In this document: positions 58,150-64,000 of the stretch, piece after piece
How the letters are laid out: every line of letters begins with the position of its first letter
How positions within the stretch are numbered: the stretch's first letter is position 1
NCBI RefSeq assembly: GCF_000428925.1
Contig: NZ_AUAW01000011.1
Coordinates: forward strand, 1-64,000
DNA: 64,000 nt
Direction of reading: 5' to 3'
Source: Furfurilactobacillus rossiae DSM 15814
Lineage (GTDB): Bacteria; Bacillota; Bacilli; Lactobacillales; Lactobacillaceae
The notes under the pieces: generated by a model
Told to the model about the DNA's origin: nothing
The model's input: the letters and a program-made list of their open reading frames with translations, nothing else
Database searches by the model: none
Made by a program: the position numbers and the translations under genes

Positions 58150-60777
58150 ATGGCAAAAAAGTCAGCACAAGAGAGTATGGAAACGCCAATGATGAAGCAG
58201 TATCAGTCCATCAAGGATCAGTATCCTGATGCCTTTTTGTTTTATCGAATTGGTGATTTTTACGAACTATTTAATGATGATGCAGTTAAAGGTGCCCAAT
58301 TGCTCGAATTGACGCTAACTGCACGTAACCATAATTCGGCCGATCCAATTCCAATGTGTGGGGTGCCACATCACGCTGTTCAAAATTATATTGATATTTT
58401 GGTTGATCACGGGTACAAAGTTGCCATTTGTGAGCAAATGGAAGATCCGGCCCTTGCAAAGGGCATGGTCAAGCGACAAGTTATTCAGCTGATTACGCCA
58501 GGAACGCGAATGGAAACTGGTGTCAATGGCGCGAAGGAAAATAATTATTTGGCAGGTTTTACCAAACAAGATGATCATTTTGGCTTTGCGTATGCGGATG
58601 TTTCGACGGGTGAACTGAGGACGGCCAATCTATCAACGTTTGATACGGTGATGAATGAAGTCATGTCTGTCGAGGCTAAAGAAGTAGTTGTTGACGACAC
58701 TGTGCCTGCTGAGCTGATTGATCAGTTTAAACCGCTTGGCATTTTGGTCTCTCATCAAACGGAAATCACGACCGGGGCAGAATTGAGTTTTGTGACACAG
58801 GATCTGGATGACGGTGTTGAAACGGCTGCGGTGTCCATGTTGTTGAGCTACATGGAGGGCACCCAGAAGCGGAGTCTGTCTCATTTGCAGCGCGCAATTG
58901 CATATGAACCATCCTACTATCTTAAAATGGATCATTATGCCAAACGAAATTTGGAATTGGCAACGAATATTCGTACTGGCAAAAAATCCGGTACACTTTT
59001 ATGGTTGCTAGATGAAACTAAGACAGCGATGGGTGGTCGGTTATTAAAGCAATGGTTAGATCGACCGCTGTTGTCACTGGATGAAATTAAAGCACGTCAA
59101 GACAAAGTGGATGAGTTGCTTCAACATTATTTTGAACGCTCGAATTTACAGGATGAACTGGTCAAGGTTTACGATTTAGAACGGCTGGCTGGTCGAGTGG
59201 CGTTTGGTAGCGTGAATGGGCGAGATTTGATCCAATTGAAGACCTCGTTGCAGCAGGTACCAAAAATCAAATATGTTTTAGAAGAGTTGGATCAAAACGT
59301 ATTTGGCGATATGTTGACCGGATTAGATCCTGTTGATGATGTCGCTGAGCTGATTGATCGTGCTATCAATGATGATTCCCCAATATCAGTGACTGATGGT
59401 GGGGTCATCAAAGATGGATATGATGACCAGCTTGATGAGTATCGGGATGCAATGAAAAATGGTAAACAGTGGATTGCTGAGCTTGAAGCCAAGGAACGGC
59501 AAGCCACTGGGATCAGTACCCTTAAAATTGGGTATAACCGGGTATTTGGGTACTACATTGAAGTTACTAAGGCAAACCTTAGCAAGTTGCCTGATGATCG
59601 TTATGAGCGTAAGCAAACACTGACTAACGCGGAACGTTTTTCAACACCAGAGTTGAAGGAAAAGGAAACGTTAATTCTGGAGGCTCAGGAAAAGTCGACC
59701 GCATTGGAGTATCAACTCTTTACTAAGGTTAGGGAGGTTGTAAAGGCTGCCATTGGCCGTTTGCAACGACTAGCCAAAGCCTTGGCCAGTTTAGATGTGT
59801 TACAGAGTTTCGCTGTTGTTTCAGAAAACTATCGTTTTGTCCGACCTGAACTGAATAACGGGCATGATTTAGAAATCGAAGACGGCCGTCATCCCGTTGT
59901 TGAAAAGGTACTCGGAAAACAGGAATATGTGCCTAATGATGTACGAATGGCTGACGATACAACAGTGTTGCTCATTACTGGACCAAACATGTCTGGGAAG
60001 AGTACTTATATGCGCCAACTGGCATTGACCGTCGTGATGGCCCAAATGGGTTGTTTTGTACCGGCTAAATCTGCCAGTATGCCGGTGTTTGACCAAATTT
60101 TCACCAGAATCGGTGCCGCAGATGATTTAATTTCCGGTAATTCAACATTCATGGTTGAAATGCAGGAAGCTAATGATGCGCTTATGCACGCGACCGCTAA
60201 TAGTTTAATTTTATTTGACGAAATCGGCCGGGGTACTGCGACTTACGATGGGATGGCATTAGCCCAAGCGATTATCGAATATGTCCACGATCACGTTCAT
60301 GCTAAAACTCTGTTCAGCACGCACTATCATGAATTAACAGCATTAGACGAATCTTTGCATGCGTTGAAAAATATTCACGTTGGTGCGGTTGAGGAGAATG
60401 GGCAACTAGTATTTCTTCACCAAATTCAACCAGGACCAGCTGATAAGTCTTATGGGATTCACGTGGCTAAGCTAGCGGGAATGCCGGATGGATTATTGTC
60501 TCGAGCTAGCACAATTCTGCAAGAGCTTGAGGCTAATGCGGGTGAAACACCAACTCCTGTGAATGTGGATGAACCTTTATCAGAGCCAACACCGAAACCT
60601 GCGTCAAAACGAAAGCAGACGGCAACTAGCAAACAGTTGGCGTTGTTTGAAACACCGACAATGGATCCTAAGGTTGCTGACATCATTAAAGATTTAAAAC
60701 AGATGAATTTAATGGGTATGACACCGATGGATGTTATGAACAAATTTTATGATATTCAGCAAAAGCTGCAGTCATAA
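58150..60777 (+). CDS. mutS: DNA mismatch repair protein MutS
   Basis: An 875-residue mismatch sensor. The mismatch-binding N-terminus includes [15 protein letters not shown] with the Phe-x-Glu motif. The ATPase has Walker [10 protein letters not shown] (about residues 611-619) and Walker [11 protein letters not shown]; the C-terminal helix-turn-helix and tail are complete. I set the start at ATG 58150 ([18 protein letters not shown]), after GTGAGGAG. The frame is open 186 bases further upstream but that extension is unlike the family. The mutSL pair is conserved. Confidence 0.97.
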   Translation: MAKKSAQESMETPMMKQYQSIKDQYPDAFLFYRIGDFYELFNDDAVKGAQLLELTLTARNHNSADPIPMCGVPHHAVQNYIDILVDHGYKVAICEQMEDPALAKGMVKRQVIQLITPGTRMETGVNGAKENNYLAGFTKQDDHFGFAYADVSTGELRTANLSTFDTVMNEVMSVEAKEVVVDDTVPAELIDQFKPLGILVSHQTEITTGAELSFVTQDLDDGVETAAVSMLLSYMEGTQKRSLSHLQRAIAYEPSYYLKMDHYAKRNLELATNIRTGKKSGTLLWLLDETKTAMGGRLLKQWLDRPLLSLDEIKARQDKVDELLQHYFERSNLQDELVKVYDLERLAGRVAFGSVNGRDLIQLKTSLQQVPKIKYVLEELDQNVFGDMLTGLDPVDDVAELIDRAINDDSPISVTDGGVIKDGYDDQLDEYRDAMKNGKQWIAELEAKERQATGISTLKIGYNRVFGYYIEVTKANLSKLPDDRYERKQTLTNAERFSTPELKEKETLILEAQEKSTALEYQLFTKVREVVKAAIGRLQRLAKALASLDVLQSFAVVSENYRFVRPELNNGHDLEIEDGRHPVVEKVLGKQEYVPNDVRMADDTTVLLITGPNMSGKSTYMRQLALTVVMAQMGCFVPAKSASMPVFDQIFTRIGAADDLISGNSTFMVEMQEANDALMHATANSLILFDEIGRGTATYDGMALAQAIIEYVHDHVHAKTLFSTHYHELTALDESLHALKNIHVGAVEENGQLVFLHQIQPGPADKSYGIHVAKLAGMPDGLLSRASTILQELEANAGETPTPVNVDEPLSEPTPKPASKRKQTATSKQLALFETPTMDPKVADIIKDLKQMNLMGMTPMDVMNKFYDIQQKLQS

Positions 60778-60829
60778 TTTGGCCGTTACTCAAATGGAGC
60801 GGTGAAGGTTAATAAGAGGATTAAACAGT

Positions 60830-62881
60830 ATGGCAAAAATTCATGAATTACCCACTGTCCTCGCAGATCAAATTGCTGCTGGGGAAGTGGTTGAACGACC
60901 AGCATCGGTGGTAAAGGAGCTTGTTGAGAACGCTGTTGACGCGCATGCTAAAACGATTGATGTGCTGGTTGAAGAAGCGGGACTAAAATCGATTCAAGTA
61001 GTTGATGACGGGGTTGGCATTGCGGATGAAGATGTCGAAATGGCCTTTTCACGGCATGCCACCAGCAAAATAACCTCACGTGAAGATTTGTTTCGTGTTC
61101 ACTCGCTGGGCTTTCGTGGTGAAGCGTTACCCAGTATCGCATCGGTTGCCGATGTTTGGCTAAAAACGGCGACGGGTAAGGGTGCGGGGAGTGAAGTTCA
61201 CATTAAGGGCGGCGAAATTCTGACACACACCGCCGCTCAGTCACGACCCGGAACTGAAGTAACTGTCAGCGATTTATTTTTTAATACGCCGGCACGCTTA
61301 AAATATTTAAAATCGCCACAAACAGAGCTGGCCAACATTGTGGATATTGTGGACAGACTTGCACTGGGTCACCCAGATGTCGCGTTTAGCTTAAGCCACA
61401 ATGGACGTGAACTGCTACGGACAGCAGGACGCGGAGACAGTCAGCAGGTTGTTGCAGGAATCTACGGTGTTCAAACGGCCCGCAAAATGGTGGCAATCGA
61501 AAATGAGGATGCTGATTTTAAACTGACTGGTTACGTATCGCTGCCTGAATTAACGCGTGCTTCACGTAACTACATTTCAATTTTGATTAATGGCCGTTAC
61601 ATTAAAAATTACCAACTGACGAAAGCGCTCATTAAAGGTTACGGTTCCAAACTGATGGTGGGACGGTATCCTATCGCCGTTCTCAATTTAACGATGGATC
61701 CGTTCTTAGTTGACGTTAACGTTCATCCAACTAAACAGGAGGTTAGGCTAAGTAAAGAGCCTGAGCTCGCGGATTTAATTGATAAAGCGGTTTATAACCG
61801 GATTGCGCGGGAAAACCTAATTCCTGACGCTTATCAAAATTTACGTGGGGAACCAAGTCTGGATTCAAATGCTTTAGCACAGCGACTAAGCGAAGCATCG
61901 ACCACTAGAAATGCGGATGTGAATGTTCATTACGCACGGCCACAACAGGTAGCAGGACGGCAAGAACAATCGGTAGAATCATCTTCATCGGTTGTTGATC
62001 CAGCTACTGAAGCGACAAGTACAGACGATGCTAACATTGAAACAACGTTACCAAATGCCTTACCAACACAAACATTGGCACCAGTTGTGGTGCATCATGT
62101 GGACGATATGGCGGACGCTTCAGTCGCAGCTTTCGATGCGCGTTATGCTCATGACGACACGACGCCATTTGGCGATGAAGAAGCGCCACAAGTACCAGTG
62201 CCAAACGAAGAAACGGAAATGCTGCCAAATCAATCAACCGATAGTGACGGTCAACGCCGTTTTCCAGAATTAACTTACATTGGCCAGATGCACGGCACTT
62301 TTCTGTTTGCCCAAGCTGAAGATGGTCTTTATCTCATCGACCAGCATGCAGCTCAAGAGCGAATCAAGTATGAATACTACCGTGTCAAAATTGGTGAAGT
62401 TAGTCGTGATTTGCAAAACCTATTGGTGCCGATTGTTTTGGACTATCCGACTAGTGATGTCTTAAAGATTAATGATGCTAAGGATAAGCTCGAACAGCTG
62501 GGATTGTTTTTAGAACCGTTTGGTAACAACAGTTTTATTGTGCGTCAGCATCCGACTTGGTTTGAAGAGGGCCAAGAAGAATCAACGATTCGTGAAATGA
62601 TTGACTGGGTGCTTACTGATCATGATTTGACGGTTGCCAAATTTCGTGTAAAAACAGCGATCATGATGAGCTGTAAGCGGTCAATTAAGGCCAATCATCA
62701 TTTGGATGAACGGCAAGCCCGGGTGTTATTACATGATTTGGCTCAGACGGAAAATCCGTTTAATTGTCCACATGGTCGGCCTGTCGTGGTTCATTTTACT
62801 AACGCTGATATGGAAAAAATGTTTAAGCGAATTCAGGATTCTCATGAATCGTGGGCAGAATTTGATGAGCATGAATTTTAG
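60830..62881 (+). CDS. mutL: DNA mismatch repair protein MutL
   Basis: A 683-residue GHKL ATPase. It has [26 protein letters not shown], the lid [13 protein letters not shown], and a long variable acidic linker (about residues 340-475). The C-terminal dimerisation domain has the endonuclease-type motif [14 protein letters not shown] at about residue 505, together with [11 protein letters not shown] and CPHGRPVVV. The Firmicute MutL endonuclease is thus likely active. ATG 60830 follows AATAAGAGGAT. Confidence 0.97.
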   Translation: MAKIHELPTVLADQIAAGEVVERPASVVKELVENAVDAHAKTIDVLVEEAGLKSIQVVDDGVGIADEDVEMAFSRHATSKITSREDLFRVHSLGFRGEALPSIASVADVWLKTATGKGAGSEVHIKGGEILTHTAAQSRPGTEVTVSDLFFNTPARLKYLKSPQTELANIVDIVDRLALGHPDVAFSLSHNGRELLRTAGRGDSQQVVAGIYGVQTARKMVAIENEDADFKLTGYVSLPELTRASRNYISILINGRYIKNYQLTKALIKGYGSKLMVGRYPIAVLNLTMDPFLVDVNVHPTKQEVRLSKEPELADLIDKAVYNRIARENLIPDAYQNLRGEPSLDSNALAQRLSEASTTRNADVNVHYARPQQVAGRQEQSVESSSSVVDPATEATSTDDANIETTLPNALPTQTLAPVVVHHVDDMADASVAAFDARYAHDDTTPFGDEEAPQVPVPNEETEMLPNQSTDSDGQRRFPELTYIGQMHGTFLFAQAEDGLYLIDQHAAQERIKYEYYRVKIGEVSRDLQNLLVPIVLDYPTSDVLKINDAKDKLEQLGLFLEPFGNNSFIVRQHPTWFEEGQEESTIREMIDWVLTDHDLTVAKFRVKTAIMMSCKRSIKANHHLDERQARVLLHDLAQTENPFNCPHGRPVVVHFTNADMEKMFKRIQDSHESWAEFDEHEF

Positions 62882-62969
62882 CGTGTGGTTTGACTTGGGG
62901 TGGATTTGAGTTATGACGTGCTCTTGCTCAGACCATTTAAAGTTGGCCGATGCAAACGGAGGAAAATGA

Positions 62970-63572
62970 ATGTTTGAGTATTTAATTGGTCTCGTGACGG
63001 TGGTGACGCCGGCCTATGTTGTTCTTGAAGTAAACGGGGTCGGCTATTTGCTGCAAACAGCGAACCCGTACCGGTTTCAAGAGGACCCTAAAAAGAACGT
63101 TAAAATCTACGTTTACCAAGCTGTTCGCGATACTGACATTAACTTGTTTGGCTTTGTCGACAGTGAAGAAAAGCAGTTATTTCTAAAATTGCTTAACGTA
63201 TCAGGTATCGGTCCCAAGAGTGCACTTGCCATTTTGGCAAACGAAGATCATGGTGGCCTAATCAGTGCAATTACAAATAATGATGTTAAGTATTTGACGA
63301 AGTTTCCCGGCATTGGTAAAAAGACGGCACAACAAATTGTTTTGGATTTACAAGGAAAATTGGGCGATATTGGAATCGTTACATCAGCTACAGATGTCGA
63401 AACAGGGCCTACAGTTAATTCATCAGCCCTTCGTGATGCGTTGGCGGCGCTTAGCGCATTAGGCTACAGTGGTGCAGACGTTAAACGGGTGGCAAAAAAG
63501 CTAGATGATAATCAAACAACAAGTACGGATGCCTATTTAAGCCAGGCCCTACGTTTGTTAACCCAAGCGTAG
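62970..63572 (+). CDS. ruvA: Holliday junction branch migration protein RuvA
   Basis: A 200-residue junction-binding protein. Domain I ([20 protein letters not shown]), helix-hairpin-helix motifs in domain II ([35 protein letters not shown]) and the small C-terminal domain III that contacts RuvB are present. Shine-Dalgarno CGGAGGAAA. ruvB follows after 187 bases that hold a dispersed repeat, an unusually long gap for this pair. Confidence 0.97.
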   Translation: MFEYLIGLVTVVTPAYVVLEVNGVGYLLQTANPYRFQEDPKKNVKIYVYQAVRDTDINLFGFVDSEEKQLFLKLLNVSGIGPKSALAILANEDHGGLISAITNNDVKYLTKFPGIGKKTAQQIVLDLQGKLGDIGIVTSATDVETGPTVNSSALRDALAALSALGYSGADVKRVAKKLDDNQTTSTDAYLSQALRLLTQA

Positions 63573-63582
63573 TATGATTTAA

Positions 63583-63741
63583 AGAGTGATGCCGAAGCCC
63601 GGGAGAAGTTGAGCAATAACGTGAAGGTGAAGAATTCGGTGTTTTTCCGAATCATTCAGCTTCAGGTTATGCACAGACTTCTGGGTGCTAGGTGCACGTT
63701 TAAGAGAGTGGTGCCGAAGCCCGGGAGAAGTTGAGCAATAA
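63583..63741 (+). repeat. dispersed structured intergenic element, copy 2
   Basis: GAGTGATGCCGAAGCCCGGG at 63584 is repeated with one change at 63706 (period 122), each followed by AGAAGTTGAGCAATAA. GGTGCACGTTTAAGA lies before the second. Between them nests a stem: AGAAGT/ACTTCT, GC-ATAAC/GTTAT-GC, TGAAG/CTTCA and ATTCGG/CCGAAT (63604-63682). The pairs correspond to those of copy 1 but with swapped bases. It fills the space between ruvA and ruvB. Confidence 0.8.
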
Positions 63742-63759
63742 ACTAGAAGGGGGACTGTT

Positions 63760-64000
63760 ATGGACGACGAGTTAATGTCAAATGAGCCTGTGGATGATCA
63801 GGAAGAGTCTTTAGAACGTTCTTTACGACCCGCAACGTTGGCTCAATATATTGGTCAAGATACTGTCAAACATCAGTTAGAGGTCTATATTCAGGCCGCT
63901 AGCGCCCGTGAAGAATCATTAGACCACGTGTTACTCTATGGACCACCAGGTTTAGGAAAAACAACGCTTGCCATGGTAATTGCTAATGAAATGCACGTAA
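63760..64000 (+). CDS. ruvB: Holliday junction DNA helicase RuvB, 5' part
   Basis: The first 80 codons are in the window. The protein opens with an acidic tail ([20 protein letters not shown]), then [20 protein letters not shown] and the Walker A loop [20 protein letters not shown], all typical of the RuvB AAA+ motor that drives branch migration with RuvA. ATG 63760 follows AGAAGGGGGA. The gene continues past the right edge. Confidence 0.96.
   Translation, partial: MDDELMSNEPVDDQEESLERSLRPATLAQYIGQDTVKHQLEVYIQAASAREESLDHVLLYGPPGLGKTTLAMVIANEMHV

Overview
This 64 kb window is a low-to-mid GC Firmicute chromosome segment from the family Lactobacillaceae. The evidence is gene content and order: an atpBEFHAGDC operon followed by a DUF1146 protein, murA and mbl; cinA-recA-rny-mutS-mutL-ruvA-ruvB; T-box leaders; EzrA, RNase Y, YueI and YmfF/YmfH; and a maltose phosphorylase locus. 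The D-Ala ligase carries the active-site Phe typical of D-Ala-D-Lac makers, which points to the intrinsically vancomycin-resistant, mostly heterofermentative lactobacilli. I cannot name the species from sequence alone.

Layout. 1-324: end of an IS3-like insertion sequence, reading out of the window. 325-7340: F1Fo ATP synthase operon and its upstream region. 7400-12460: envelope block (DUF1146, murA, mbl, yidD, DUF2969, rodA) with a stand-alone GcvH-like protein. 12480-18090: mixed genes (glutamine-amidotransferase-like hydrolase, DUF2785, ddl, tag, an acetyltransferase, an XRE-TPR regulator). 18090-22765, mostly minus strand: uspA, a small membrane protein, 6S RNA, rarA, yueI, rpsD with a long leader, and a free-Met-sulfoxide reductase. 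22800-27590: ezrA, then the tRNA 4-thiouridine pair nifS-like/thiI. 27600-32720: maltose locus (LacI regulator, MFS transporter, maltose phosphorylase). 33050-41480: tpx, T-box-controlled valS, folC, short radC, mreBCD. 41500-44310: an amino-acid ABC transporter behind a tandem T-box leader. 44340-51430: M16 protease pair, RodZ-like protein, pgsA, cinA, recA. 51440-56200: two ABC-transporter modules inserted between recA and rny. 56220-64000: rny, mutS, mutL, ruvA and the start of ruvB.

Cell shape and wall synthesis is the strongest theme: murA, mbl, rodA, mreBCD, the RodZ-like protein, ddl and ezrA are all here. DNA repair is the second (recA, mutSL, ruvAB, rarA, tag). The Bce-like transporter is a candidate resistance function against wall-targeting peptides.

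The most unusual signals are non-coding. (1) A 135-nt, multi-branched, GU-rich RNA lies between mreB and mreC and ends in a U-run. (2) A roughly 120-nt intergenic element occurs twice, after the MFS gene and between ruvA and ruvB; its stems are kept by compensatory base changes. (3) The amino-acid transporter leader has a complete T-box followed by a second antiterminator/terminator module that lacks Stem I, with a 13-nt inverted repeat flanking the first module. All coordinates and structures were derived by reading the sequence by eye; no database search or folding program was run.
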